This document shows, in pieces, positions 36,937 to 45,650 of a stretch of 64,000 bases of DNA (position 1 is the first letter of the stretch; every line of letters starts with the position of its first letter). The position numbers and the translations under genes are program-made. Location: NCBI RefSeq assembly GCF_029760955.1, contig NZ_CP121682.1, positions 186,001 through 250,000 on the forward strand. The letters are read 5' to 3'. The DNA is from Streptomyces cathayae. Lineage in GTDB: Bacteria; Actinomycetota; Actinomycetes; Streptomycetales; Streptomycetaceae. A model generated the notes under the pieces. It searched no databases. It was given only the letters and a program-made list of their open reading frames with translations, and was not told the origin of the DNA.

Positions 36937-37927
36937 GAGTGTGAAGCTCCTCCGGGGGCTGGGGGGCGTCCCCCAGGACAGTGCGGTGCGGGTTCTGGTC
37001 GGGATGCGTGCGGTAGCCGTGCATCGAGGTGAAGAACGGCGACGGCTCGAGCGTGGGGTCGCCGGTGTAGCCGAGTTCCTCGGCGGCTCGGGCGAACGGG
37101 GAGTACGGCGAATCCGTCTCCTCCAGGCCGGCCTCGAGGCAGCGGCAGGCGGCTTCGGCGACCCGGCCCTCGGCGGCGAGGCTCTGGTCGATGGCCTCCC
37201 GGGCCTGTGCGGCGTCGAGTTCGACTCCGTACGGCGTACCGTCCGCACGGCGGTACGGGTGCCCGAGGTACAGCCGCTGCGGACGGATCTCGTCCCGCAG
37301 GTACTCGAGACCGGTGCGGTAGGCGGCCGGGTCCGTGTAGCCCGGGAAGCCGTTGGCGGCCCCGTGGACCTGTACGGAGTCGCCGACGAACACCGAGCGC
37401 TGTCCGTCGACGACGTAGGCGACCGATCCGGGCGTGTGGCCCGGTATCGAGTGCGCCGAGACGGTGACGCCGCCGCCCAGCGAGAGGGTCTCGCCGCCCT
37501 TGAGGAGCAGGGTGGGCTCCATCTCGCCGGAGATGACGGCCTGCGCGGCGGCCGTCACCTTCGCCTCTCCCTCCGGGTCGCCCAGGTACCGGCCCCGTCC
37601 CGCGAGGTACTCCTCCACGTGGGCCCGCCGCGAGCGGAGCATCGGCGCGTCGGCCTCGTGGATCACCACCTGTGCGCGCCGGCCGGTGAGCTCCCACAGG
37701 GCGTACGCCCCGCCGACGTGGTCGATGTGACCGTGGGTCAGCAGGATCCAGCGCACGTCCTCGATGCGGCGCCCTATCGCCTCGAGCGCGGGAATCATCC
37801 CCTCGGCGGGCGAGGAGGCGATCCCGGTGTCGACCACGGCCGGCTCGGGTGCGTCGATGAAGAAGCTGTAGAGACCGAACCGGCCCCACGGCGAGACCAG
37901 GGGATGGACGGGAACTGCGTGCGTCAT
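36929..37927 (-). CDS. MBL-fold metallohydrolase
   Basis: A 332-residue metallo-beta-lactamase-fold enzyme. Zinc ligands are in LLTHGHIDHVGG (HxHxDH), SIPGHTPGSVAYV, VFVGDSVQVHG and YLGHPY. The fold is used by lactonases, glyoxalase II and arylsulfatases. The C-terminal 100 residues extend past the core. It fits a ring-opening or thioester step in the pathway, by inference. The ATG at 37927 is the first residue of the conserved protein; the frame before it is shadow. Confidence 0.88.
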   Translation of the reverse strand: MTHAVPVHPLVSPWGRFGLYSFFIDAPEPAVVDTGIASSPAEGMIPALEAIGRRIEDVRWILLTHGHIDHVGGAYALWELTGRRAQVVIHEADAPMLRSRRAHVEEYLAGRGRYLGDPEGEAKVTAAAQAVISGEMEPTLLLKGGETLSLGGGVTVSAHSIPGHTPGSVAYVVDGQRSVFVGDSVQVHGAANGFPGYTDPAAYRTGLEYLRDEIRPQRLYLGHPYRRADGTPYGVELDAAQAREAIDQSLAAEGRVAEAACRCLEAGLEETDSPYSPFARAAEELGYTGDPTLEPSPFFTSMHGYRTHPDQNPHRTVLGDAPQPPEELHTHD

Positions 37928-37962
37928 GGCCCTCTTTCTGTGCTGGTACGCGGTCGGCCGGG

Positions 37963-38886
37963 TCAGCTCCGGCCGAGGAAGTCGCGCGTCTCGGCGAAGA
38001 CCGCGTGGTACTCCGGGATCCAGGAGAAGTGCTGGACGAATCCGTGGCCCGCTCCCTCGTACCGGCTCACCTTCGCCTCCACGCCGGCCTCCCGCAGCCG
38101 CCGGCCGTAGAGTTCGCCCTCGTCGCGCATCGGGTCGTACTCCGCGGTGACCACGAGGGCCGGCGGCAGCCCGGTGAGGTCCGCCCGCTTGATCGGCGAG
38201 ACGAGCGGGTCCGCGGGATCGGCTCCGCTGTCGATGTAGAAGGCGTTGAAGGGCTTCAGCCCCGCCGTCTCCAGGCCGTAGCCCACGGCGTTCTCCCGCA
38301 GCGAGGCATAGCGGTCGACGTCGAAGTCCAGGTCCAGCGAGGGGTAGTAGAGGATCTGGTGCGTGATCCGGTCGAAGCCGTCGTCGTGCGCCTTGGCCGC
38401 GACCGCGGCGACGAGGTTGCCGCCGGAGCTGTCGCCGGCGAGGGCGAGCGTCGTGCCGTCCCAGGCCAGGCTCTCCCCCTCCTCGGCGACCCACCGCACG
38501 ACCGCGTAGCAGTCGTCGAGACCGGCCGGGAAGGCGGCCTCGGGCGCCAGCCGGAAGCCGACGGAGACGACCTTGAGCCCGGTCTCCTTCGCCAGCGAGC
38601 GCGCGATGTGGTCGTGCGTGTTCAGGCTGCCGAGGAAGAAGGCACCGCCGTGGAAGTAGACCAGCACGCCGTGGCGGTCGGCCTCGGCCGGTGTGTAGAT
38701 CCGCACCGGTACCTCGCCCGACGCCGTCCTCGCGGTCAGGTCCTCGACCGCGTGCAGCGGCAGGCGCTCCTCGGGGGGAGCGACGTGCGCCTCGTCCCCG
38801 GCGCGCATGGCGACCGGGTCGAGCGGGCCCTCGGGCGGGGTCGGCAGACCGGCGAGGAACGTGGCGATCTCAGGGTGCAGGGGCAT
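37963..38886 (-). CDS. Alpha/beta hydrolase, hormone-sensitive lipase (HSL) family
   Basis: A 307-residue esterase. The oxyanion motif is YFHGGAFFLGS near residue 77, the nucleophile is in LAGDSSGGNL near 150, the acid in AEYDPMRDEG near 248 and the His in YEGAGHGFVQ near 278. Its start lies 4 bases after the stop of the monooxygenase gene, so they are co-translated. It likely cleaves a carboxylic ester formed or released in the pathway. Confidence 0.9.
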   Translation of the reverse strand: MPLHPEIATFLAGLPTPPEGPLDPVAMRAGDEAHVAPPEERLPLHAVEDLTARTASGEVPVRIYTPAEADRHGVLVYFHGGAFFLGSLNTHDHIARSLAKETGLKVVSVGFRLAPEAAFPAGLDDCYAVVRWVAEEGESLAWDGTTLALAGDSSGGNLVAAVAAKAHDDGFDRITHQILYYPSLDLDFDVDRYASLRENAVGYGLETAGLKPFNAFYIDSGADPADPLVSPIKRADLTGLPPALVVTAEYDPMRDEGELYGRRLREAGVEAKVSRYEGAGHGFVQHFSWIPEYHAVFAETRDFLGRS

Positions 38887-38890
38887 TCCG

Positions 38891-40006
38891 TTACTCCTTC
38901 GGCGCGGCGTCGGCGGGCTTCTGGCCGGGGAAGACGTCTTCGATCTCTTCCTCGGACCAGCCCTGGCGCGAGATGGCCTGCAGCTTGTCGGTCTCCGGCT
39001 TGCGGACGGCCTGGTACCGGGCCAGCGCCTCCTTCAGGGAGTCCGCGTCGCGCAGGGCGTCGGCGAGCGCTCCGGCGTCCTCGATGGCGGAGTTCGCGCC
39101 CTGGCCCTGGTGGTGCAGCATCGAGTGGGCGGCGTCGCCCAGCAGGACGACGGAGTCCGAGTGCCACGTGTCGACCGGGTCGATGTCGTAGACCGCTCGG
39201 ACGTTCACGGTCGCCATGTCGAGGTCACGCGTGATGCTGACGAGGCGCTCGTCGAAGCCCTCCACCGTCGCCAGCATGTCCTCCTTGGTGTTCTGCGGGT
39301 TCCAGGTGCTGTCCGGGCACAGGGCGGTGATGTCGAACGACACCTGGCCGCGGTGGCGCAGCGGCAGCAGGTAGATCTTCGTGCCCTTGCCGATGTACAT
39401 CCGCAGGTTGTCGTCGGCGACCATCCCGTGGGTGTCGTCCACGGAGATGACGGCGCGGTAGGCGTGCTCGCCCGAGAACACCGGGCCCTTGTCGCTGAAC
39501 AGCTGGTGGCGCACCACCGACTTGATGCCGTCGGCGCCGACGACCAGGTCGGCCTCGACGGTCTTGCCGTTCGTGAAGGTGAGGACGGAGCGGTCGCCGT
39601 TGTCCTGGATGCTCTCCAGCTTGTGGCCGAGGTGCACCATGCCCTCGGGGAGCACGCCCAGGAGGGCCTCGATGAAGTCACCGCGGTGGATCAGGTGGGT
39701 GTGGGTCTGCTCCCCGGAGACGGGCCACGTCTCTTTCATGATCGGCTCACCGGTGGCCGTGAGGATCTCGAAGTACTCGCTCGGCGAGCTCACCTTCGCG
39801 ATGGCGTCGAAGATGCCCCACTCGCGGAACCGGTTGATGGTGGCCGGGCGCAGACCGATGCCGGCGCCGACCTCCCGGATCTGGGTCGCCTGCTCGTAGA
39901 CGTCGACCTCGGCGCCCAGCAGGCTGAGGGCCTTGGCCGCCGCCGCACCGCCGTATCCCGCTCCGACGATGGCGATCTTCAGGTTCTTCAGGTCTGAGGT
40001 CTGCAT
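38891..40006 (-). CDS. FAD-dependent aromatic monooxygenase (UbiH/salicylate hydroxylase type)
   Basis: A 371-residue flavoprotein. The FAD-binding Rossmann motif is IAIVGAGYGGAAAAKAL at residues 11-27; the DG motif is LVVGADGIKSVVR near 155; the second FAD motif is VLLGDAAHSMLHHQGQG near 285. This class hydroxylates aromatic acids or related rings using NAD(P)H and oxygen. It sits in the middle of the hydrolase unit. The substrate is unknown; an aromatic or cyclic intermediate is inferred. Confidence 0.9.
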   Translation of the reverse strand: MQTSDLKNLKIAIVGAGYGGAAAAKALSLLGAEVDVYEQATQIREVGAGIGLRPATINRFREWGIFDAIAKVSSPSEYFEILTATGEPIMKETWPVSGEQTHTHLIHRGDFIEALLGVLPEGMVHLGHKLESIQDNGDRSVLTFTNGKTVEADLVVGADGIKSVVRHQLFSDKGPVFSGEHAYRAVISVDDTHGMVADDNLRMYIGKGTKIYLLPLRHRGQVSFDITALCPDSTWNPQNTKEDMLATVEGFDERLVSITRDLDMATVNVRAVYDIDPVDTWHSDSVVLLGDAAHSMLHHQGQGANSAIEDAGALADALRDADSLKEALARYQAVRKPETDKLQAISRQGWSEEEIEDVFPGQKPADAAPKE

Positions 40007-40050
40007 GGTGGTTCTCTCTGATTCTGGAGGGTCAGAAAAGCTCTGGGGGG

Positions 40051-41019
40051 TCAGGAGGACTTCCGGAGGGTGAGGAAGTCGGCCGGGTTGTCGACGAAGA
40101 TCGTCCTGATCGCGGCTTCGTCGAGACCGGCGGCGCGGAGGTCCGGGATGAGGTCCTCGAAGATGTAGTTGACGGTGTGGCCCTTCACGCCCGGCCAGCC
40201 CAGGGGGCTGCAGTTGGCGTCGGCGGAGGCGAGGACCTGGTGCAGCCGGCCGTCGCCGATGAACCGGAGGAAGTGGTCGAGGCGCTCCTGGCGGGGGCGG
40301 GCCCAGAACGGCGGGTCCGGCAGCTCGGTCTCGTAGCCGAAGGTGTCGAAGCCGATGCGCCCGCCCTGCTCCGCGATCCAGACGTCACGCGTCTTGTCGG
40401 CGTTCACGCCGTCGTCGACGTGCCCGAACAGGACGCGGTCCAGGGGGAGTCCCTCCTCGTTGAAGATCGCGATCGCGTTCTCGGCGTCGATCGCGAGGTG
40501 GGTGAGGATCGGCACGCCCGTGGTGAGCGAGGCGCGGGCCGCGGCCCGGTAGATGCGCTTGTCCAGGTCCGTCATGCGGCCGCCACGGCTCACCCCGACC
40601 TTGATCACACCGGCGAGGCTGCCGGTGTCGCCGATACCGACGGTGATCTCGTGGACGAACTGGCGGGTCAGGTAGTCCACGTCGGCCCGGGCGAAGTGCG
40701 GCAGGGCGGTGTCACCGCCGACGAATCCGGTGCAGGCGACGATGTGGACGCCGGTCTTCGCGGACAGTGACTTGTAGTAGTCGACGTCGCGGCCGTTGCA
40801 GATCCCGGTGGCGTCGACGAAGGTGCCGCCGCCCAGCTCGTGGAACCTGCGCAGCTTCGGGACGGTCTCCTCGTACCGCTGCTCGGGGGTCTTCCACCAC
40901 TTCGTGTCCAGCTCGGAGCCGGGCATGCCGTAGCCGATGTGCTCGTGGATGGCCACGAGACCCAGCTCCTCGGCCGGGATGGGCCCCAGGACGGTGTTCA
41001 CTCTCGACACAACACTCAC
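40051..41019 (-). CDS. Phosphotriesterase-family metallohydrolase with intact metal site
   Basis: A 322-residue (beta/alpha)8 amidohydrolase. Expected ligands for a binuclear metal centre are all present: His25 and His27 (VAIHEHIG), carboxylated Lys140 (AGVIKVG), His174 (PILTHLA), His200 (VLFGHVDD) and Asp267 (LASADANC). Family members hydrolyse organophosphates or, more often, lactones and sugar lactones. A lactonase role fits the pathway better than phosphotriester cleavage. The GTG at 41019 starts the conserved sequence; the neighbour upstream is a paralogue. Confidence 0.9.
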   Translation of the reverse strand: MSVVSRVNTVLGPIPAEELGLVAIHEHIGYGMPGSELDTKWWKTPEQRYEETVPKLRRFHELGGGTFVDATGICNGRDVDYYKSLSAKTGVHIVACTGFVGGDTALPHFARADVDYLTRQFVHEITVGIGDTGSLAGVIKVGVSRGGRMTDLDKRIYRAAARASLTTGVPILTHLAIDAENAIAIFNEEGLPLDRVLFGHVDDGVNADKTRDVWIAEQGGRIGFDTFGYETELPDPPFWARPRQERLDHFLRFIGDGRLHQVLASADANCSPLGWPGVKGHTVNYIFEDLIPDLRAAGLDEAAIRTIFVDNPADFLTLRKSS

Positions 41020-41059
41020 CTTTGCTGAAGAAACTCTGGGGTCGTTCGTGCCGGCACGC

Positions 41060-42034
41060 TCAGCGTGCCGACAGCAGGTCGCGCGGGTTCTCCACGAGGA
41101 TCCGCTGCGTGTCCTCGTCGCTGAGAGCCCGTGCCTCCAGGAGCGGGACGAAAGTGGTCAGGACGTAGCTGTACGGGAGGTCGTTGCCGGGGTGGCCCTT
41201 CGCCACGCCGGTCGCGTTGCTCGAGAGCAGGATCCGGTTGCCCAGGCCGGCCCGCACCAGCTCGGCGACCAGGTCGGCGCGCTCGGCGTCGGTGATGTGG
41301 GCCTCGTCCTTCGCGCCGACGTGGTCGAGCGCGACGTAGGCGCCGCGGCGGGCGATCTCGAGGGGGGCGCCGGCGGCGACGGCGTCCTTGCGGTCGAGTC
41401 CGCCGACGACCACGCGGTCGGCCGGCAGCTTCTCGTCCAGGACGACGTCGAGGTCGTGGACGGCGTCGCTCCCGTAGCGGACGGAGACCGCGACGCCGGT
41501 GCTCAGCGCGGCCCGGGCCGCGCCGCGGAACAGGCTCTCGTCGGTCGCGGTCATGCCCTCGGGGGTCGCGGTGGTGGCCACCAGGCCGGCGGCGCCGCGG
41601 CGCTCCACACGGGGGACCACCATGCCCTCGGTGACCTCCTTGGCGAAGAGGTCGGCGAACTTCTCGGCCGGCCACGGCGTCGGCGGGTTGGTCTGCGGCG
41701 TGAGGAAGTAGCCGCCGAGCAGCTCCTCCGGACCCTGCCCCGTCGAGGCGACGAGGTGCACGCCGGTCGCGCGGGAGAGGGCCTCGTACAGCCGGACGTC
41801 CCGGCCGTGGAACATGCCGGTGCTGTCGACGACCGTTCCGCCGCCGTGGGCCTGGAAGTCCTTCAGCTTCGCGGCGAGGGTCTCGAAGATCTCGGCGCGG
41901 TCGATGGTGATGTCGTACGCGTGCTCGGCACCCGGGACCACGGAGAGCAGCGCCTCGTGGACCGCGACGACGCCCAGCTGCTCGGCCGGCACCGGGCCCA
42001 GAACGGTGTTGACGGTGTTGCTCTTGACGCTCAT
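41060..42034 (-). CDS. Phosphotriesterase-like paralogue lacking most metal ligands (candidate pseudoenzyme)
   Basis: A 324-residue protein aligning along its length with the neighbouring phosphotriesterase (NTVLGPVPAEQLGVVAVHE, GGTVVDSTGM, GRDVRLYEALSRATGVHLVAST). Metal-site positions are changed: HxH is HEA (His26, Ala28), the Lys segment reads GLVATTAT, the third His is Arg (AVSVRYGS), the fourth His region reads VGGLDRKD, and the Asp is Asn (LLSSNATG). The frame is clean and codon use normal, so it is maintained as a protein. It may be a non-catalytic partner or have another activity. First gene of the downstream unit; the ATG at 42034 aligns with its paralogue's start. Confidence 0.85.
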   Translation of the reverse strand: MSVKSNTVNTVLGPVPAEQLGVVAVHEALLSVVPGAEHAYDITIDRAEIFETLAAKLKDFQAHGGGTVVDSTGMFHGRDVRLYEALSRATGVHLVASTGQGPEELLGGYFLTPQTNPPTPWPAEKFADLFAKEVTEGMVVPRVERRGAAGLVATTATPEGMTATDESLFRGAARAALSTGVAVSVRYGSDAVHDLDVVLDEKLPADRVVVGGLDRKDAVAAGAPLEIARRGAYVALDHVGAKDEAHITDAERADLVAELVRAGLGNRILLSSNATGVAKGHPGNDLPYSYVLTTFVPLLEARALSDEDTQRILVENPRDLLSAR

Positions 42035-42086
42035 GCCTGCCCTCACGTGTTCAGGTGGGGTGCCCAGCACCCTGTGGCTGCTTGGC

Positions 42087-42116
42087 ACAGTATCGATTCG
42101 GTTTACATAGCGTCAA
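42087..42116 (-). promoter_or_regulatory. Promoter of the phosphotriesterase/monooxygenase/hydrolase unit, with shared element
   Basis: Minus-strand -35 TTGACG (plus 42111-42116) and -10 TACTGT (plus 42087-42092) are 18 bases apart. The plus-strand element TTTACATAGCGTCAA (42102-42116) covers the -35 and spacer and recurs upstream of the P450 gene at 45694. Confidence 0.6.
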
Positions 42117-42226
42117 TGAAATGAACGACACGTAAAACAATGCGCGGGGAACGATGCGGACAAAACTTGACTTTTCGCCCGGCGCTGCACGTCAGGGTCC
42201 TCCGAAGAGGCGCGGCCTCGCCGGGG

Positions 42227-43144
42227 TCAGAGGTCGGTCGCGACGTCGAACAGCAGCGCCCGGAGCCATTCCATGAAGTACTGATCGGCCAGCCGGGGGT
42301 TCCAGACCATGTCGATCCCGAGCCCGGGAAGCGGGAACGGGAACTCCTCGATCCGCAGATCGGTGAGTGTCTGCATGGCGGCGGCGACCCGGTGGCGGAG
42401 GAGGGCGACGCCGCCCGCGCGCGCCACCAGGAAGGGCACCAGCAGGAAGTCGGAACTCAACTGGCCGACGCGGTAGGTGACTCCCTTCTCGTCGAGCACC
42501 GAATACGGGAAGACGCGCCGGTCGGTGTCGACGACGACGTGCGGCTGAGTGGTCAGGAGATCGAGTGCGCTCGCTTCCGGTGGCGTGTCCGGTGAAGCCA
42601 TCACCACGCAGCGGTCGTTGTACAGCCGCTCGCGCGGGTATGGCGAGAAGTGCCCCTCCGAGAGGAGCACGACGTCGACTCCCCTGTCGGTGAAGGTGGC
42701 CTCCGTCGGCACCGTGATCGTGCGCAGGCGCAACGTGGCGTGGGGCGCACGCTCGGCAACGAGCCTGGCCAGCCGGGGACCGACGACGAACGCCGTGCTG
42801 TTCGTCAGGGCGATCGTGATGACGCGCCGATCCGTGGCGGGATCGAAGCAGGGGAAGTTCACGATGTGCGCCGTCTGCTGCAGGGCACTGCGCAGCGGCG
42901 CGATCAGCTCCAGCGCGCGCGGGGTCAGCGTGAGGCTCGTGCCCTGCCGGACGACGAGGTCGTCACCCAGCAGCCGTCGCATCCTGGTGAGGGCGTGGCT
43001 CATCGCCGGCTGGGACAGACCGACCCGCTCCGCGGCCCTGGTCACCGAACGCTCCTCGAGGAGCGCGAGGAGGGGCACCAACAGGTTGAGGTTGACCGAT
43101 GCCAGCCGGTCCAGCCCCGAACCCGTGGTGCCCTCTTCGCCCAT
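42227..43144 (-). CDS. LysR-family transcriptional regulator
   Basis: A 305-residue LysR regulator. The N-terminal HTH is LNLLVPLLALLEERSVTRAA with GLSQPAMSHALTRMRRLLGD; the remaining residues 95-300 form the inducer-binding domain (GVDVVLLSEGH, RCVVMASPDTPPEA). It belongs to the NodD/LinR-like branch that often controls aromatic or xenobiotic catabolism. It starts 9 bases after the reductase stop, so it is transcribed with the P450 unit, and lies next to the second unit's promoter. It is the obvious regulator of both. Confidence 0.9.
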   Translation of the reverse strand: MGEEGTTGSGLDRLASVNLNLLVPLLALLEERSVTRAAERVGLSQPAMSHALTRMRRLLGDDLVVRQGTSLTLTPRALELIAPLRSALQQTAHIVNFPCFDPATDRRVITIALTNSTAFVVGPRLARLVAERAPHATLRLRTITVPTEATFTDRGVDVVLLSEGHFSPYPRERLYNDRCVVMASPDTPPEASALDLLTTQPHVVVDTDRRVFPYSVLDEKGVTYRVGQLSSDFLLVPFLVARAGGVALLRHRVAAAMQTLTDLRIEEFPFPLPGLGIDMVWNPRLADQYFMEWLRALLFDVATDL

Positions 43145-43153
43145 ATGTCGACC

Positions 43154-44296
43154 TTACGTGGCTGCCTGGGTCATGCGGCGCAGCCGCGGAATCGGAATCC
43201 GGTAGTTGAGCGCCACGACGTCGCCGGTGCCGTCCTCGTGCGGCCAGCGCAGCAATGCCGGCCCGCCCCCGGGCTGCCCGTCGACGTACGTCGGCTCCCC
43301 TTCCACCGGAAGGTGGCCCATCGCCTTCAGGCTCAGTCCGAACTGCTCGGTCCAGAAGTACGGCTGGAACCGGAGCGGCGGGGACTCCTCGCCGCGGACG
43401 AGCGCCGTGGCGGCGACCTTCGCCTGTTCGATCGCGCTGCTCCACAGGGGGACGCGGCGCAGGCCGTGCTGAGTGGGGAAGGCCGCGAGGTCACCGACGG
43501 CCGCGACGTCCGGGCGGACGAGTCCGCGCTCGTCGACCGGGAGGGCACCCCTCGCGGCGAGTCCCGAGCCCGCGAGCCACTCCGTGTTGGGCACGTCGCC
43601 GGCGGCGGTGATGACCAGCTCCGCGTCGAGGACCGGGCCCTCCTCGAGGACGACCCGAGTGCCTCCGTCCCGCTGTTCGAGCCGTGCCGCCGCGGTCTCG
43701 ACGACGGTGAGCCCCTGCTCCAGCGCGGCCTTGACGAAGACGTCGGCGAGGTAGGGACCGAGCTGGAGGATGAGGGGCACGCCCTGGGAGACGACGGTGA
43801 CCCGGCAGCCGGCGGCCAGGCACCCGGAGGCGATCTCCATTCCGAGCGGGCCGCCGCCGACCACGACGACCGACGGCTTGTCCGCCAGCCGCTCGCGCAG
43901 GGACAGCGCGTCGTCGAGTCCCCGCAGGGTGACCTCTCCGGGCAGGTCGGACAGCCGCCGTGCCCGGGAGCCGGTGGCCAGGACGACACGGTCGTACGGC
44001 AGCTCCGTGCCGTCGTCGAGCGTGACGCGCCGACGGTCGAGGTCGAGTCCGGTCGCGCGCACACCGAGCAGTTCGGCCGCTCCGTGACCGGCCGGCGGAA
44101 GCTCGTGCGACGACACGTCGGCCCTGTCGAGCAGAAGCGCCTTCGACAGGGCCGGGCGGCTGTACGCCGGGCGCGCTTCGTCGCCGACGATGGTCAGCTC
44201 GCCGTCGAAGCCGGCCTCACGGAGCGTGTCGGCCGCGGTGAGCCCGGCGATCCCGTTGCCCACCACGACGACGCGGTTCAGGGTGCCGGTGCTCAT
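43154..44296 (-). CDS. FAD-dependent ferredoxin reductase
   Basis: A 380-residue NAD(P)H-ferredoxin reductase of the putidaredoxin-reductase class. FAD motif VVVVGNGIAGLTAADTL near residue 8, ATGSRARRL near 112, NAD motif VVVVGGGPLGMEIASGCL near 145, and the second FAD motif AAVGDLAAFPT near 265. It should pass electrons from NAD(P)H to the ferredoxin encoded just upstream and so to the P450. The ATG overlaps the ferredoxin stop by 4 bases. Confidence 0.92.
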   Translation of the reverse strand: MSTGTLNRVVVVGNGIAGLTAADTLREAGFDGELTIVGDEARPAYSRPALSKALLLDRADVSSHELPPAGHGAAELLGVRATGLDLDRRRVTLDDGTELPYDRVVLATGSRARRLSDLPGEVTLRGLDDALSLRERLADKPSVVVVGGGPLGMEIASGCLAAGCRVTVVSQGVPLILQLGPYLADVFVKAALEQGLTVVETAAARLEQRDGGTRVVLEEGPVLDAELVITAAGDVPNTEWLAGSGLAARGALPVDERGLVRPDVAAVGDLAAFPTQHGLRRVPLWSSAIEQAKVAATALVRGEESPPLRFQPYFWTEQFGLSLKAMGHLPVEGEPTYVDGQPGGGPALLRWPHEDGTGDVVALNYRIPIPRLRRMTQAAT

Positions 44297-44481
44297 ACGA
44301 CCCTCAGCGCGGCGACCGGGCACACACGGGCGGCGGCGTTCGCCAGGGCCACGTCGGCCCCGTCGACCTCCTCACGGTCGAGCACCAGCTCACCCTCGTC
44401 GTCGAGGTGCATGAGCTGCGGGGCGGCCTCCTCGCACAGGCCGTGGCCCTCACAGCGGGGACGGTCGAGAACGATCTTCAT
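44293..44481 (-). CDS. [3Fe-4S]-type ferredoxin for P450
   Basis: A 62-residue ferredoxin. The cluster motif is RCEGHGLCEEAAP near residues 9-21 with the later Cys in RVCPVAALRVV, the pattern of P450-partner ferredoxins that hold a 3Fe-4S cluster. It overlaps the P450 gene and the reductase gene by 4 bases each, giving a tightly coupled three-gene electron chain. Confidence 0.92.
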   Translation of the reverse strand: MKIVLDRPRCEGHGLCEEAAPQLMHLDDEGELVLDREEVDGADVALANAAARVCPVAALRVV

Positions 44482-45650
44482 GCCGGGATCACCTCCAGGA
44501 CGGGGAGCTCCTCGATGCTCCGGGTGGTGTTGCTGGGAACGCGGACCTCGGGTCCGACGACGAGGCGCTCGACGCGCCGGGACAGCGCGTCGATCACCGC
44601 GTGGGCCTCCAGGCGGGCGAGTCCCTGGCCCGCGCAGCCGTGCGGGCCGTAGCCGAACGACAGGTGGTCGACCGGATTGCGTTCGACGAGGAAGGCGTCC
44701 GGGTTCTCGTAGTGCCGGGGGTCGCGGTTGCCGGCGCCGAGCAGGACGGCGATCTGCGCGCCCGCGGGGATGACGGTCCCGTCGATCTCGACGTCCTTGG
44801 TGGCACGCCGGCCCCAGGCGTTGATGGGAGACCAGAAGCGCAGCGCCTCGTTGAACGCCGCCGGTACCAGCGACGGGTCCTCGCGGACCAGGGCGAGCTG
44901 GTCGGGGTGCTGGGCGAAGAGGGCGACGATGTTGCCGATCGCCGCGATGGTGGTGTCGACGCCGGCGCCGAGGTACTGGTGGATGATGTGGCCGGCCGTG
45001 TCCGGCGGAATGGCGCCGCGCGCCTCGGCCTCGAAGATGCCGCGGCCCACGGAGCCCTCGGTCAGGTCGTCGGCCTTGACCTGGGAGCACCATCCGTAGA
45101 GCTCGCCGGCTACGGGGAAGTTCTCGGCCGTACGCTGGTTCATCGGGCCGAGGACCTGCATGGCGGCCTGCCCCCAGCGCAGCATGTTGTCGCGCACGTG
45201 ACCGGTGAAACCGATCAGGTCCGCCACGACCTCCAGCGGGAAGGCACGGGCGAGGGCGTCGATCGCCTCGAAGGAACCCGTCTCGACGAGTTCGGCGACC
45301 AGAGCGTCCGCCTTCTTCTCGATCCCGCCCTTGAGACCACGCAGCGCCCGCGGGGAGAGGTTCTCGGTGAGCGTGGCGCGCAGCTGGGTGTGCACCGGCG
45401 GGTCGGAGGCGAGCGAGGTGCCGGCGAGCGCCTCGTTGGCCATCGGGTTGAAGGCGATCGAGGTCGAGGAGAACGACTCCCAGTCCGCGAGCGCGTCCCG
45501 GACGACGTCGTATCGTGTCAGCGCGTAGACGTCGTTCCTCTGAAGATGAACGACAGAACCCTGCTCCCGCAGTTCGGCGTAGACGGGGTAGGGATCGAGC
45601 ACGACCTCGTCGGCGAAGAGGTCGATACCGGAGGTGGGTGGAGTGACCAT
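44478..45650 (-). CDS. Cytochrome P450, possibly CYP199-like aromatic acid oxidase
   Basis: A 390-residue soluble P450. The I-helix motif is YLGAGVDTTIAA near residue 240, the ExxR pair is in FNEALRFWSP, and the haem motif FGYGPHGCAGQGLARLE places the ligand Cys at 339. GNRDPRHYENPDAFLVERNP and ASDPPVHTQLRATLTENLSP resemble CYP199-type P450s that hydroxylate or O-demethylate substituted benzoates; this subfamily call is from memory. It is the first gene of a unit with its own ferredoxin and reductase. The ATG at 45650 is preferred over earlier starts in the promoter. Confidence 0.9.
   Translation of the reverse strand: MVTPPTSGIDLFADEVVLDPYPVYAELREQGSVVHLQRNDVYALTRYDVVRDALADWESFSSTSIAFNPMANEALAGTSLASDPPVHTQLRATLTENLSPRALRGLKGGIEKKADALVAELVETGSFEAIDALARAFPLEVVADLIGFTGHVRDNMLRWGQAAMQVLGPMNQRTAENFPVAGELYGWCSQVKADDLTEGSVGRGIFEAEARGAIPPDTAGHIIHQYLGAGVDTTIAAIGNIVALFAQHPDQLALVREDPSLVPAAFNEALRFWSPINAWGRRATKDVEIDGTVIPAGAQIAVLLGAGNRDPRHYENPDAFLVERNPVDHLSFGYGPHGCAGQGLARLEAHAVIDALSRRVERLVVGPEVRVPSNTTRSIEELPVLEVIPA

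Noticed and set aside
40051..42034. Organophosphate-degrading operon
   Set aside because: One of the two phosphotriesterase-family proteins lacks the metal site, and neighbours are ester hydrolases and oxygenases; a lactone pathway is at least as likely.
35200..45650. Antibiotic biosynthetic gene cluster
   Set aside because: A P450 is present but there is no PKS, NRPS, terpene synthase, RiPP precursor or export gene; the set is catabolic in character.
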